Shown piece after piece: positions 44,039 through 57,260 of a stretch of DNA of 64,000 nucleotides. Within the stretch, counting starts at the first letter, position 1, and the number at the start of each line of letters is the position of its first letter. The position numbers were made by a program, and so were the translations under genes. The DNA is from Cladorrhinum sp. PSN259. Taxonomy: Eukaryota; Ascomycota; Sordariomycetes; Sordariales; Podosporaceae. The notes beneath the pieces are model-generated. The model made no database searches. It was not told where the DNA came from and saw only the letters and a program-made list of their open reading frames with translations. The stretch is from contig MU867092.1 of assembly GCA_033725935.1 (NCBI GenBank), forward strand, positions 124,001-188,000. Reading direction: 5' to 3'.

Positions 44039-45353
44039 TTGCCGGCTTGAAAAGAATTTTGTTGTGGCTTGATTGAACAGTTGTTACTGAGCCGAGTAAG
44101 GACGGCCAGTGATGGGTAAGAGGCAGACTATTTAAGCAAGTGTAAAGAGTAAAGAAGATTAGGATACGAGCAGGTATCTTCACCTTGTCGCCGAGGCAAG
44201 TAGGTCCCCCCTGTGACCGGAAGGTTGGCCTTGCCCTATGCAGGCGTCCATTGGGTGAGGGGACTGAAGCCTGTATCGGCCTAAGTATCGACTTCTGTTA
44301 GAGCGTTTAAGTGATTGCGTAATAATATTGCAATGATTACAGCCGTATTAAAACTTGCAGGGCTTATAATTCTGTGATTCTTGTCGTTCAGTCTACCCTG
44401 CCGTATCAAAACTTTTCATAATTCTGTTGATTCCTGTTGTCCGCCATTGCAACTCTCTGGCATTCTCGGGTCTTAAATCCTCATGGTGCTCTAATTAAGA
44501 GATTTTGAAGTTGGGGCTTGCGTGACCGCAGGAGCTGCCATAATCTCCTAGGACCCTAAGAGATCTGTGTGGCGCCCTTGCGGTGCTTCTCCTCCAGCCT
44601 CCCCAAGCCCCCCTTTCCCGTTCTGCATAAAGTGGAATTAGTGTAGTTGAGTAATAAATGTTTAAGGGGGGAGGGGGGGGGGGGGATATTGATGATTGTT
44701 TTTTGCCCTCTTCTCCTATCGGTCAGAGTGTTACCAGAGCATGGCAGGCTGATATTTTTCCAGCTAAATAACCGGAAATGTCGCTCTAAAACCCTTAGCA
44801 CCAAGAGCTCCAGAATGCTTGGGGAGCCGATTCCTATTACCAAGACGACGCCTTTAACCTTTACTCCGTAAACCAAAATTGTTGGGAAACGTAGAACGAA
44901 ATTGAGCTTTCTCTACCTTCTGTGCGGGAGTATATACCTAAGCTATTAACTATAACTTTGGCTTCGACCCCAACTCCGGCTATTCTTTTTTCCCGAAAGG
45001 ACCGAGTTCGGGCCCGGTGAGATGTAGGAAGATGGATCCAATAGTGTGAAATGTTAGTTTTATCTTGCAGATTCCGTATATAGGTACGCCTTGGGCTTAG
45101 CTAATAGAAACGGTAGATAACCGTTATAAAACTGTAATAAAACTGTAACGTAAGCCCGTTTGAGCGGCAATTTTTCTTGACCTCCACAAGCTTGAAGACT
45201 TCTCAAAATTGCAAGCGGAGTTTGTATTATGGTGAAGCTTTACCCCCAAGTTATATAACATACTACACAGGCCACACAGGCCATACAGGCAAGTGAGCCA
45301 CACAGCCAAGTGAGGTAGGCCACTGCCCCGAAATGGGTCAATCCACCAATTCA
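44039..45353. other. TA-rich island DNA, no gene seen
   Basis: Contains a G-rich run (about 44666-44685) and scattered repeats of GCCACACAG-type units (about 45260-45310). No supported ORF or RNA gene. Confidence 0.45.
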
Positions 45354-45681
45354 ATACTTGGCTTTATTTGTGAGCATGGCTGTCTTTAAGGTTATTTTAC
45401 AGTGTTAGCGATATTCAGGATAATTAACAAAAGGGGTCCTTATAAGGTTCTATAGGGGCTAGTACTCATGGAGTAAAAGGGATAGTGCCCGAGGATAAAA
45501 TGCTAAAAACAGGAAGAAAAAAAACACAAAAAAAGGGGAGAACAGTGGAGCAAAAACATACAACACCAGGGATTCCCCAGTGGTCACCCACCTGAGTACT
45601 AGTCTAGCGATCAAGTAGCTTATCTAGGGCAGAGCGGACGGGATGCCGAGTTCTCTACTGTCTATGGTCGTATGTGATAGT
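45354..45681 (-). repeat. Inverted repeat arm, right (5S rRNA plus tail)
   Basis: Reverse-complement partner of 39046-39373. The pair bounds about 6 kb of TA-rich DNA. Similarity stops six bases before the 5S start and about 200 bp beyond its end. Confidence 0.85.
45556..45675 (-). rRNA. 5S ribosomal RNA, right copy
   Basis: 120 nt on the minus strand, identical to the left copy except one base in the box A region (GATCGCT against GATCGCC). A T5 terminator follows. Its upstream DNA differs from that of the left copy but also carries a TATAAAATA element around -30, so it is probably transcribed. Confidence 0.92.
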
Positions 45682-48600
45682 TCCAATGGAAAATAAATAT
45701 TTTATACTACTTCGTTGGGGGAATTTGAAGTTAGAAAAAAGGTTGTTGTGGGGATGAGGGACGCCTGCCTAGCCACCGAACCAACTGTCACTGTATGGAA
45801 TACATCGGACGGTAACGACAACTACCTAGTGAACACTTTGGGTTCCCGTGCAGAGAAAGTCGATTTTACAACAAAATTATCAATAGTCAATTGCAGCTTC
45901 TCCGTCAAGCAAATCCATGCAGCCATCTTCTCCTTACTGTAAACCAAAATTGCAGCAACACAGATGCTTGAAAGTGAATCGATACGTACTTACCATACTA
46001 ACATAAACCCCTTTCATTGAAAAGTGGTCTTCGTCCAAAAATGAGAAAAGGGGGCAAGTAAATAAGACAACTTGAAGCTAGAATATGTACGTAACTATCA
46101 CCACCATGACATGACCCTTGCCAAGACTGGACAGAAAAAGGGGTAGATGTTTGGTAGAGCAAAACCCTAACCCTTGTGCGCCATTACCCAGCACTACATT
46201 TTGGGTGTTCACGAAGCTGTTGTTGCACTGAAGAAGAACCGTGTCAAAGTATGGACTTATCTAGAGGGGTAGAGAGGAAGTAATGGTGTATTGGCCGTTG
46301 GGTTTGGAGAGACGACCACTGATGGCTTCAAGCTTGCTAACCTCTAGCGGTCAGCAGGGCTGATTTGCTTTCCTCAAGCAGCAACTTCGCGTCATAAATT
46401 TAGCAACCACTTACTTACTGCCCAGGCACTTCTATATAGGCTATAACATGCTCTGTGGAACAATGATCTTCAGACTGGGCATAAGAATCTTCACGGGTAA
46501 TCCCACGTTGCTCCGCGTGCGGACCCCATTTTGCCAATGACACCACGAAGAACTGCTGTGCTGATTGAGGCCACGCATCCTGAGGAGCAGTAGGAACCGC
46601 TGTCTGTCCAATTGCCGAACAAGAGTTATATCTTACAAGTGTGTTCAAGTAATACGGCGGTGACGAAAAAGGAAAGGATTCTGTCAAAATGTGAGGCGAA
46701 GCTGTCCATCCACGCAGCTGCGCATTCTGCACTTTCTTGTAAAAGCTTACACTCATAGGGGTTGCACACAGGAGCAATGGAAAGAGAAAAGGAGTTAAAG
46801 GATCTACCGCCGCACTGCTGATATATGAGAGGGCGGTTTGGCACCTCTTCAAAGCACGCCACGAAAAAGAATGCTGTGGAATGCTATACAACTTCCCACC
46901 GCGTGCCCGACTTTCGTTCAAACATTGGGTGGTGAACCCAGAAATCGAACGACAAATCTCCAGTATCACTACGCTTGATGACGGGTCATGACAGCCCGAG
47001 ATATGTCACGCAGTTGCCTCACATGCGGCGTAACCAGCAACAAGAAAAAAGGCGGGGACATCCCAACGGAATCCTCAACATCACGCCAACATGACCGAGA
47101 TACCTGAGACGAAGTGGCGAAACGATGCTGGAAGCAAAATGTCAACTCTCCGAAGGGCCGAAGGCAGAACACAAGGTTGGGAAAGTACTTGGTGAGGGAC
47201 TGAACGGGTCTGGGCTTCTGCCTCATCGGGATTGCGGTCTTACACAGAGTTCCAGACAACTCTCTCATTGTCCTTGCGTTTCCATGCCGTGACAAGACCC
47301 TCGAACAGATGGGGAGTGGGGTGAATGGCTAGTAGGTGATCACTGACATCGGGAGATACGCAAGGGCACACTGCTTTGCGTAGGCGAGTACTGCAACCGC
47401 AGGTACTTGCTGTTCCGCAGTCCAAACAGGAGGAAGAAGGAGTGAATAGCCAAGAGCTCAGGAACGGACGGACCATGCCTGGTGTGTCCACCAGATCAAG
47501 CATGTAAGGAAAGTTCCTCCATGGCTGATGGCAGGGTTCCAATGGTGCCGCCGTCTATTTACTTGGTTATCAAGATCCTTCTGCAATTCCGACGACCGTG
47601 GTGATGAGGAGGAGGGGTGGAAACAGGACAGCTGTTCGACCAGACAGCCGGAAGAATTGCCCTCGGCCACGGAGACGGAGCCCTTCACTGAACAAGGCGA
47701 CCAAGCGAACTGGTTCGCAAATCTGGGCCCCGTCACCTAATCCCATGCCACGTATATCGTCGAGGGGGCACACAATGCTTCGATGGTCCGCTTTCTGTTT
47801 CCACGCGGGGTAAATGGGTGTCAATATCCCTTTTGAGAGGCTGGAGGAGAGTGTCTTTAGAGAAGACCCTGCGTCAGTCTGCAGAGGATTGTCTCACTTC
47901 AAACATCATGGGCCACACAGGCTTAACGGCAAGTCGATATGGTGATTGCGAGCCAAGAGCGAAGGAAGAAGAAGGTGAGGGAAATACTATGCAAGTGAAT
48001 GGTGAGTTCTCCCACGTTTTGCTGACGTCCGTGATCGCAGGTTAAACGCCAGGGGCTGAGCTGCTGAATCGAGAAAGTTTTGTTCAATATTGAAACCCGG
48101 CAGGCTGGACATCTACCAAGTTCAACTGAACCGTTGTCTCCATTGCCTTGTCAGAGGTGAGAACGCATTTCCGCCGGGGCCGACTCGGTATCGTTACCCG
48201 CTCATCATTCCACTCCTCCGTCCTTGAGCCCATATTCAGGTAGTCTGCCTTACGGTTGCCATTTAGAAAAGCCAAGGATGCGTGTGATGGAGGTGGGCGT
48301 GAGACGTGGAGTAAGGGGTGTGTGGCACACCACGGAATGTCGAGGAAAAATCTCGGACAGGTCCGGACGGACGGGAACGAGAGACGGAGTCCCGTAGCTT
48401 CTCAGCCTCTCGAGCCAGGAGCCGATGATTAATGCGTTGTGTTTCGTTTCTTGCTCGTCGTTTCTTCTCGGTTCGTCATTGTTGGCCGTGACTGTGAACC
48501 CTTCCCCAGACTAACACCCTCGTGGTGGAGCACGAGCGCGCTTCCCTGTGAGACCCTTCCTTTCAACAATCCAAGTTCGGCATCCGAAGAGAGAGTAAAG

Positions 48601-50581
48601 GTGAATCGATCATTGACAGCAGGCTCTGGTTCGAGGCCTCCCCTATTACTTTTCTATACAAGAGCCATCATGCTCGGCTGAAAAACCAGGAGGCGCAAGG
48701 CGCAGCTTGGAGGGGGGTTAACCCTGCATTGGATTGGCGCAGGAATAATAAGAAGGGTGATATAAGTACCACCTGCGCCGTAGAGCCTCGTCCCAAGAAG
48801 CAGAACACCAAACCGAAACATCAAACAAACCTCTCAACCTCTGCGGCAATTACTCGCCGTACGGACTAGAGAGACGACCTGATTTAGCACTGTCTCTGTC
48901 GGTTGACCAAGAGGTAGATTGCTGTAGAGTACAAACATCAAAGTTCAATAACCTGCCGACAAAATCCGCCGAAATAAAACTGATTGTATCATGGTCAAAA
49001 GGCTGATGCAGATGGGCGGATAGCGATGCATCGGGATTGCCATGGACGGTTTGCCTCCAGGGCTTTCACCGGATTTTTGGGTGAAGCTGATGCGGGAATC
49101 AGGCTTGAAAGCAGAGAAACGGGCGGTCAGCTCCCCCAAAACCAATTAGGTCACTGACAGAGAAAGGCGGGGCGAGTGGAGTATTTCTCCCCAATTGGCG
49201 ATGCGTGATTGGGTATTGGCGACCTCCCGAGGTCCTCCTACCTACCGTAGGCTGTGGTCCAGACTTTTCAGGCCTCCGCGGGCTGATTGACACGACCCCA
49301 CCATCACAACTTCCCACCTCCCATCCATTTTGATGGAACTTGACGCCATCTCAACATCAAGTGAAGCTCTGCCACAATCATGGTGGTCTACCTCCCGCAA
49401 ATTGACGCGCTATTCGATCCCACCCCACAATACCTTTTGTCTTTCCGTATTGTGCCAATTCCATCCACTGCCACCTCCGCTTTCCATTCTCCGTGGCGGG
49501 ACAACAGCTTGTATAGCACCAACGGCATCATTCATCTCAACCTACAGGAGGGGCGATTACGAAAAGAGTCGGAGGAGTATGATGGTGATCAATCACCAAA
49601 TTCATACTTGCAAGTTTAGGCCTGGGTCCCAGGCATCAACATTGGTCCCCACTCACCTTCCGTGCTGTCGGCCGCTCAGGATGCAAGGTTCTCCAAGGTG
49701 AGAGCTCTCGCCTCAACAAAGATGTGGCATTAGTGTTCCTATCCCACCGGCTAGGCCTAGGACTCTCTCTCGGTCCCCGATCACAAGGTGTGACTAGTTA
49801 ATCTTTCTGTCCTTCTTGCTGACACCTCTCCTCACTGCTTTTTCCCCGGTCCTCCTCCTAGTGTATGGCGTGTGGGCGTGTGGGCGTGGATGGAAATCGA
49901 GCAAGGGCATTGTGGCCGTGCAATACGCCGCTCATGATGGAGATCATGGGAGACCCTCTCGGTAATCTGTATCTTCACCTTGGACCCGTATCACTCCCTC
50001 ACCTTGTACCAGCCAGCTCCCCGGCTCTTTTGACCAGTGGTCGTTGCATCCGAACACACATCTCCTCTCAGTCTCGTGCCGAGCCAGGTTCGACTCATAG
50101 CAGTGATCGGTGCCTGGCCCCATGCTCCATAAAACACCCCCCTTGCGGCCGCTTCAACAAGGCCTGGTATCCATTCGCCTTTCATTCGCTACTCAAGCAA
50201 GGTACCTTACCTGGTTGACTGTATGCACAATTACCTGCATCCGTACCATCCAACGTAACCGTACACTTTTTTTCCCATGATTGCGCCCCAAGCCTTGTCG
50301 ACCCACTCTCAACCTCCATCCTCAACCTGTGCTCCTTAAGCCTTCCTCTACTTAAAAGGAAGCAATACCCCCACCCTTCTCCCACTTGATCTTCTTATAC
50401 TCCCGCATGTCATACATCATCTTCAAGCATCTCGTCGTCGTACCATCACACTACCGTACAACCCAATCCCCAGTTCAGTTCGTGAACATCTATCATACAT
50501 ACAGACACCCACACGTATACATACATAGACACCCATAAACACATCCACCCACAGCAGAGGGGGGACACCACTTTCTCCTAT
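45682..50581. other. 4.9-kb gene-poor region
   Basis: Several ORFs of 60-180 codons on the minus strand between 46.4 and 47.8 kb mostly lack ATG starts and show no recognisable domain. The last 400 bp before 50582 look like a CA/ACCC-rich 5' leader. Nothing else is supported. Confidence 0.4.
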
Positions 50582-51322
50582 ATGCAGAAATACACTCGAG
50601 CAACTGTTCACTTTGAGCCCAGCGGTGCTGGTCCCGAGGTCTTCGTCCGTCGTACGCGGAGTGTCAACCGCGCCCAACGTCGGCCAGTGAGTCGGGGACG
50701 AAGTCGAGGACCCAGTGTCGAGCGGCCGAGAACCAGAAGTGTTGAGCGACGCCACAGCCTATTTGACGAATCACCAATCGAAATGCAGGGACGCAACAGA
50801 GAGAACTACGACGCGCTCTTGCGTGAGAATCACATTCTCAAGCTCCAGATCCGTGATCAAGACGAAGATTTACGAGCACACCGCACTTGGGCCGAACAAC
50901 TGCAGCGTGACAACACAGAGCTTCGCCGGTCAATAGAGAGCAATTCAGACAGCGAGGCCAAACGCTCAAGCAAGCTTCGGGATGCTCGCAAGACCATTGT
51001 CAAGCTCGAGCTTGAGAACTCCACACTCACTGGTCAAGTACGCGATCTTGGCCGCAAGCTCAAGGAAGCTCTCGAATCCAAGACCAGAGCCGCCGTAGCC
51101 GAGGTCGAAGCGCTCAAGGCAGAGGTCGTCGCCTGGCGCCGACGCCACGACGAAGTTGCTCGGCAGAACGCCGACACAACCCGCAGATACGACCGTATGC
51201 GAGGAAACCTGGATGACCATGTTACCGAGAACGAACGTCTCAAGCAGGAGAACGAGGAGCTCCGTCGTGAGAACAGGGAGCTTTCTGAGAGGGTTGCTAT
51301 TCGACGGCGCCATGGTCTCTGA
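50582..51322 (+). CDS. Coiled-coil protein with Arg/Ser-rich N terminus
   Basis: Single exon, 246 aa, ATG at 50582. Residues about 20-60 are Arg/Ser/Pro-rich (RRTRSVNRAQRRPVSRGRSR, then RPRTRSVERR). Residues about 75 to 240 form an almost unbroken coiled coil with heptad Leu and many charged residues (ENHILKLQIRDQDEDLRAH, LELENSTLTGQVRDLGRKL, ENERLKQENEELRRENREL). No catalytic domain, signal peptide or membrane segment is visible. The family is unknown to me. It is well isolated, with a long pyrimidine/CA-rich leader. Its layout (short basic or polar head, then coiled coil) resembles the gene at 57261. Confidence 0.75.
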   Translation: MQKYTRATVHFEPSGAGPEVFVRRTRSVNRAQRRPVSRGRSRGPSVERPRTRSVERRHSLFDESPIEMQGRNRENYDALLRENHILKLQIRDQDEDLRAHRTWAEQLQRDNTELRRSIESNSDSEAKRSSKLRDARKTIVKLELENSTLTGQVRDLGRKLKEALESKTRAAVAEVEALKAEVVAWRRRHDEVARQNADTTRRYDRMRGNLDDHVTENERLKQENEELRRENRELSERVAIRRRHGL

Positions 51323-52224
51323 GTTCAACGAGCAATTCCCTGAAAACTGCATGTCAGGCGTGTATATATATACAACTTCACTTCGCCCGGATCCTTCCAG
51401 CATCAATTGCTTTTATGGATACCGTTTTGGATTATAGAGAGGGCTTTTGTCTGGTTCGCTTTGTGGTACGTAGAGCACACATTTTTTTCCTTCGGATTTT
51501 GTGGCCCAAATAGCTAACAATCTCCTGGTAGAAACCTCACGGCACATCACTTCACGTTTTTTTTTCCTTATTGTCTTCCTCTTTCACGTCACATCACGAG
51601 AATTACGTTTTCTTTCTTTTACTTTCTTTTCTCTTTTATGGCGGGAGAGTCATTATATCCTGTACGATTTTATGATGGATTTCTTTCCCCTTTTCTTCTA
51701 ATTCATGTATAAAGTTCAACGGAATACCCATGGGTTCATTGGAGGCAAGAATGGGATTTCTTGTTTTTTATTTTTTATTTTCTTTTATTGTTTTCGAGGA
51801 CCTCAATGCATAGAGCAAGGAGATGCCTTATGGCAAAACAGGACTGCAGTACTCAGTACAGCTATTACAGACTGTACACAGAGAAAAAAAACACAAAATA
51901 AAAAACCTGGAGTATTGCAAAAAAAAAAAAAATTACTTTCAACTTCGTGATATTTGCCAGTATCGTCGTGTGCATCCATGGATTTTGCCGATGAGAGTTG
52001 TATCATTCGGTACGGTAACAGGTAAGATGGCGTAACAGGTAACAATTGCCCCTCTCCCCAAAAAGTGCACATCTGCGTAATAAAATCCCAGCATGTATCT
52101 TGTCATCAACGGACAAAAGATCGATCCATAACCAGATTTAGAAAAAAACGTTCTTGAACCCTTCAAAAAACCCTATTTTTGCAACACCTTGTAGGATCGG
52201 GGTCGTTCGTCAACGTACACGCAC

Positions 52225-52236
52225 TGACGTACGTCA
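52225..52236. promoter_or_regulatory. TGACGTACGTCA palindrome with flanking repeats
   Basis: A perfect 12-bp palindrome made of two CRE-like half-sites, flanked by direct repeats CGTCAACGTA (about 52208 and 52232). It may be a bZIP site or chance; no gene start is nearby. Confidence 0.3.
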
Positions 52237-53065
52237 ACGTATATATCTAAAGATACTTTTTTTGCCCTTAACCCCATTTATGCAGTTCTGGTATGTATGT
52301 ACCGTTCCATTCAAGATTGGTTCGATCTAAAACTTTTAAAACACGCATGAAGAAAACACACGCATGGCATGGCAGGATGCCAGCCAGGCATGATGAGCAT
52401 GGTATATCCATTGGACAGAAAGTTCAAAAAAAGATATGTAATCCTTGCTTTTGCAGCAGCATGGCTTAGATAGGGATGATCGCGAAAATCGTGCACTTTG
52501 ATCTATACTTATGTGACCCTAGGTGTACAGTACATCACGTCAAAATCTTGCACATTTTGATCGGGTATAACGCATGTACATACAAAGTGTAATGTACAAT
52601 TTTGTTGGCAAGAATTGATACTTTTTTCCCCCCTTGGACCAGTAAAAAAAGTAAGGAGAGCGGAAGGGCTGCGGGAGGTTTCCGTCTCCGTTGGACAAGG
52701 GTCACGACCCTACTGTCCATACCGGGCCACCGCCCAGCAAAAAGGAAAGCTCCACTTGTAGGGCGCTGCCTCGCCTGGAAGGATTCAAGCTACGGTCCCT
52801 TGGACGTTTACAGCCCAGGTATACGGTATCCACTTAAATTCAGCATTTACCTCTTCCAAACGTTCGCTGCCTGTGATATGCGTGGGATGGTTAAGTGGGA
52901 GGGAGAGGTCTCCATCAAATGGACTTTGTAGTGGAGTCAAAAAAATGAGGCTGAGAATGTTTTTATCTTGTTCATTGTTTTAGTGTAGTGTAGATCAAGT
53001 ATGACAAGACTAAAACAAAAAACAACCTTGGAAGCCAATGCATTTGTTCCACACAGTAGTCAATA

Positions 53066-53085
53066 TGTGTGTGTGTGTGTGTGTG
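53066..53085. repeat. (GT)10 microsatellite
   Basis: Uninterrupted dinucleotide repeat in intergenic DNA. Confidence 0.9.
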
Positions 53086-56000
53086 CTATTCTGAGAATGA
53101 ATGACAAACGCAACATTGACGAGGAGAACTTGCTCAGTACTTGGACCAACAAAGTGGATTCATTGTGTAGCAGGCAGCCAGCCGGTGGCAAAAAGGTTTC
53201 TGAGACGTACGGACGGATACCGGGCTGCGGTAAGGATGTTCGGTTCCGTCAAAGAATTCTTTCTTTTCCCCCTCCCTTCTCGGTCCGGCCACCTTGCTAG
53301 GCCTCGCCGTATGCCTTGTACATGTAGTGATCATACGGGACGGCAACTGTGGGGCAAAGCGGTCAAGCTTCCCTGGTTGAACCAGCCTTTCCCGTGGGAA
53401 GCTACATTGCAGAGGCCTACTTGCATGCGTAAAAGGGTACGGATATACCTCCGAGTACAGCGTTGAACGGTCAATGATGCACGATTCCGAGGGGAAACGG
53501 GATACCCTCCCGCCGTCTACGGTCTTTTGCGCCAGATTGTTTCTGCTGTACATTCGTGGATACACAAATCATACGTGGTAGGCGTTACGTGTGTTTGACA
53601 GGGCCCTCGTTTGATCTGTTAGACAAGGAAATGGTCCGAGCCGGATGACAATGTGAGACCTTTCTTTTAATGTCCTTTGCCTTCCGGAGCTTTATTTTGT
53701 CTGTCCTCCGCTCGCCTTGGTGGTACCCTTCGGCTGCGTGGTTTCCAAGGATCGTCCCTGAAGTGAGACCGCTGCCAAACCTGGCTGCTGTCGTGACGGC
53801 CGTCATAAGAGTTGACTGAATTGACTTGCTGACGTCTCGACCACGAATATCTCTCGGCGTTTAGCCCTTTCATGGGAAGTGGTGCGCGCACCGAATGCGC
53901 AACTGCGCATGCGTCTTGGCAAAACCCAAAAATCCCATTCCCATTCCAAGTTGGGAAAGAGATGAGAACTTTCTCCAAACAACTGACCTATCCGTCCATC
54001 CATCCCGTCCCTGCTTTTTGCCCCCCCGCCTTGGTGGAGGGGTAGCTCATGGCAAATATTGGAGGACGGGAGGGGCCTGAGGGGTTGATTGGAAACAATC
54101 TATTTCCCGGACAAAAGATTTGGAGTACACCGCAGAGACTACCAGACCGCCATTCCAGTATCTACTCATTGCTTGCTAACATAGATAGTTCAAATATTGG
54201 CTTTCGATATTGTTGTGCCGTTCCGTGATCGGATGAGGTTGTAATTTATTTTCTACACTATTCACATTCTCCTTTCCGGTATTGGTCCGGAGGGGACTGC
54301 CGATTGCTCAATGCTTGGTGAATGTTGTGCAACCACCACCGCAGCAAAAGGTTTTACACCTCGGAGTATCATGAGATATGCATTGCGCAATGTCGGACAT
54401 CAATTTCATCCAAGGATCTTATTGCACATTTGGGCAGAGATATCGGCCCCCACAATCTCGTTACTGACCTGATCCGGTGTTTGGTGGAGGAGAGGGTGTG
54501 TGGAAATATGGCTTCCTCCCCTAGCGCCTCCACCCCGCACCTTCAAATGCAGGCTTTTGAGGATTGACGCGAATGCGTAGCCGGCAATGCATTCCTTCGT
54601 CTTGGCTTTCTTGGGTCCCGTCTTCCTCGCGTTTCATGAGTCAGCCGGTCGCAACCTATCAAGATTCTCGACCGAGACGAGGGAAACCTCAACACCACGA
54701 CTTTCAATCTCGGCCGGGCAGAGAACTAGAACAACCTGGCGGGGTCTTGCGGCCCCACCCGACGTTTTTGTGGATCCTATGAATGTGGATTTTCATCGGC
54801 GAACCGTGTGGGTTTCCACTGGTCGAACTCCATCAGCTCCATCAGTTCGTCTCCATCATCGCTGCAAGTTGAGGATCCATCTCTGGTAGGGCTGCCAGGA
54901 TGTGAAATGTGAGAGTTGTGTCGTTACGATGGCCCGGCAGCGCAGAACCATCACCGGACGGGATGAATGACTTGCATTCTCAATCCCAACAAATGGAAGC
55001 CAACATTTACGGAGCTGAACATTTCGTAATCGATGCAACTCGATCGCAAGGCAGTGGTGTTACGATAAGGTGATCCGGGGGCATACGCAAGGGCGTATTT
55101 TGGGACAATGTGATATTATTTTCAGGGATTACAACAGGAATCATCATCAGAAAGTGCACATTACGGACACCACATGCCTAGCCGACAAAAGCAACGACAA
55201 AGGCTGTTGATGAAATATCAGACCTCACTAATAAAACAGAAGATTCCAAGTCGACCGTTGTGACGGACCGGGGTCTTATCGGCGCCTTTTTGGAGACAAG
55301 TGGAGCGAGGGTCCCATTTTCAATTTTCAAGAAAACAGAGTTGCTTCTCGAAGCCCAAACGTAAAATTTTCTCTTCCTCTGATCGAAAACGGTCGTCCAA
55401 ACCCGTCTTGACCGCGGCTGAACATCAATCCAAAACGCGAAAATCAGAAGATCAATGCAGCCAACGCATGAAGTGTGGGATAGGGAAGCTGGGAAACTCA
55501 CCCAAAATGTGACTCAGAGTTGTCGCGGCCGACAACCAACAAGCGCGGATCTTCTCGAAACAAATCAGTTCCAAGTGAGCTGATTGGCTGCTTGGCCGCC
55601 AGCTTTTTTTATCCGTCGCACTCACGCCCCCTCCTTCTTTTTTCTCAGTGATTGTCCGAAATCTGACTCCGTTGGCCGGACCGGAAATTGGGAAAGACGT
55701 TAGGTGTGCTCATCAACGGGTAGTGTCTGCGTCTGTGTCTCACGTCTAGAGCCTTTTCCTTGAAATTGAATGTGTCTGTCGGCGGGAAGGGGGCGAATAG
55801 CCGGAGGTTATACCGTATCCCGAGCTCGTGGTTCGCCAGTCGACATGTGCGACCCGATTTTTCGTTGCCGGCAAAGCATTGTCTGTGTGTCTGCCAAGAG
55901 ACACCGTCTTGTTTCGCACACACAACCAGCAATTATTTTTCTGCATTTTCCATTTCCCTTCTTTCTCGGCGCACCCCGGCAAAAAGCGCGAAAAGTGTTC

Positions 56001-56495
56001 TGCTGCTTTTGTTCGGTCAAAGGAGGCATCCGGATAGTGAGCGTCTTGGCAAGTTTTGCCGTTTTTCGTCTCTCAGAAACAAAAAAACAGTGGCCAAGAA
56101 ATCTGCCTTGTCGAAAGCCAAAGACGGAGCAGGTATGTCGACTTGCACTGCCCTCTGCTGCCTTGCGACGTGCATGGCTGATTGAGGCACATTTTTCCCG
56201 ACGATCCATCATCTGCTGTTTAAACCTGTAATACTGGACGAAAGGCGGTGGGAACGAAGGGGGGTGTCACTGAACTGGACCGACACCTTGCGGTCTCGAC
56301 GGTGAAGAGAAAGAGGCCCGCCGCTTGGCTGAATCCCTACCATCTCCGTCACTATGCCTCCAAGAGCTCCCGTTTGCTTCCGTTGCCCCCGCCTTTTCTC
56401 GAGCCTTCCAGGTTGCGGTCGGTAGTCGGCGCGAGCTGCCTGGTGTGTATGACTCCCGTCTCTCTCCCGTCTCCCGTTCAGTTTGGTGTCGTGTC

Positions 56496-56523
56496 GAGGG
56501 ATGAGGGATGAGGGATGAGGGAT
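56496..56523. repeat. (GAGGGAT)4 tandem repeat
   Basis: Four perfect copies of a 7-bp unit in the presumed upstream region of the 57261 gene. Confidence 0.9.
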
Positions 56524-57260
56524 GGAAGCTGGTTGATGCTTGGTTGGATGAGAAGAAGCGTGAACGAAGTGGTACCTGGACACACACTCTCTCTCACTCG
56601 CACACCCTTTCCCCTCTTTTTCCCAGGCTGGAGGCAATAGCTCCCCCTCTGTATCGCCATATTCTGCGCGCGTGTCCCCACGGTGTCGCGAGGCAGCAGC
56701 CGGCGGAGGATCAATAAGTATTGATTCTCTCTCCCTTTCCTTCTCTGCCACACCTTGTTCTTGACTTTGCTTGGTTGAGTCCATCTCCGGAGACACTCGT
56801 AGCGAAATTTCGTTTTCCTGCCCAAGGGGTAAACTGCTTTTTCTTATACCCTTTTCTCGGTTAGGCGGCGTCTTTAATTTATCATTGAGGCCCAACCCGA
56901 CTCGACTCCGAGACACCACCCTTGTGCCAGCTTCTCTGTCTGGGCAAAGCCTTGCTCCCGCCGTTCCGCCCCCTGGCACTCTATCCTCCGGGAACCCCCT
57001 GGTCAGAGTCGTCGCCCTAAGCCATCCTGGGCCGCCCGCGCCATTCGCCCAATTTCCCCCCTTGGCTCTTCCCGCACAACTTTTTTTTTCTCTCTTATAT
57101 ACCCGGGCCCTGCCATCGGGCACCGCTGCAGCACTCCTCCCACGCCGAATCGTCAAATCAGCACACAACACATCTTCTGCTACTGTTCTAGCCTTACAGC
57201 CTTCCCACACTCTCCATCTATTGCCGTCTGCAGGAGTTGCAGACATACAGGCACGACATC

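Larger units (their letters stand above)
51323..57260. other. 5.9-kb region between two coiled-coil genes
   Basis: No ORF here has recognisable features. It contains T/A-rich DNA (51.5-52.3 kb), a (GT)10 repeat (53066-53085), a TGACGTACGTCA palindrome (52225-52236) and a 7-bp tandem repeat (56496-56523). The last 1 kb is CT-rich and probably forms the leader of the gene at 57261. A 345-codon antisense ORF at 56209-57246 was rejected. Confidence 0.45.

Noticed and set aside
46415..47824. Cluster of minus-strand ORFs of 80-180 codons
   Set aside because: The longest start with non-ATG codons, frames overlap, no splice model joins them convincingly, and no domain is recognised.
56209..57246. 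345-codon minus-strand ORF with ATG
   Set aside because: It lies antisense to the probable leader of the coiled-coil gene in GC-rich DNA, has no recognisable domain, and its translation is low-complexity and basic. Long chance ORFs are common in such sequence.
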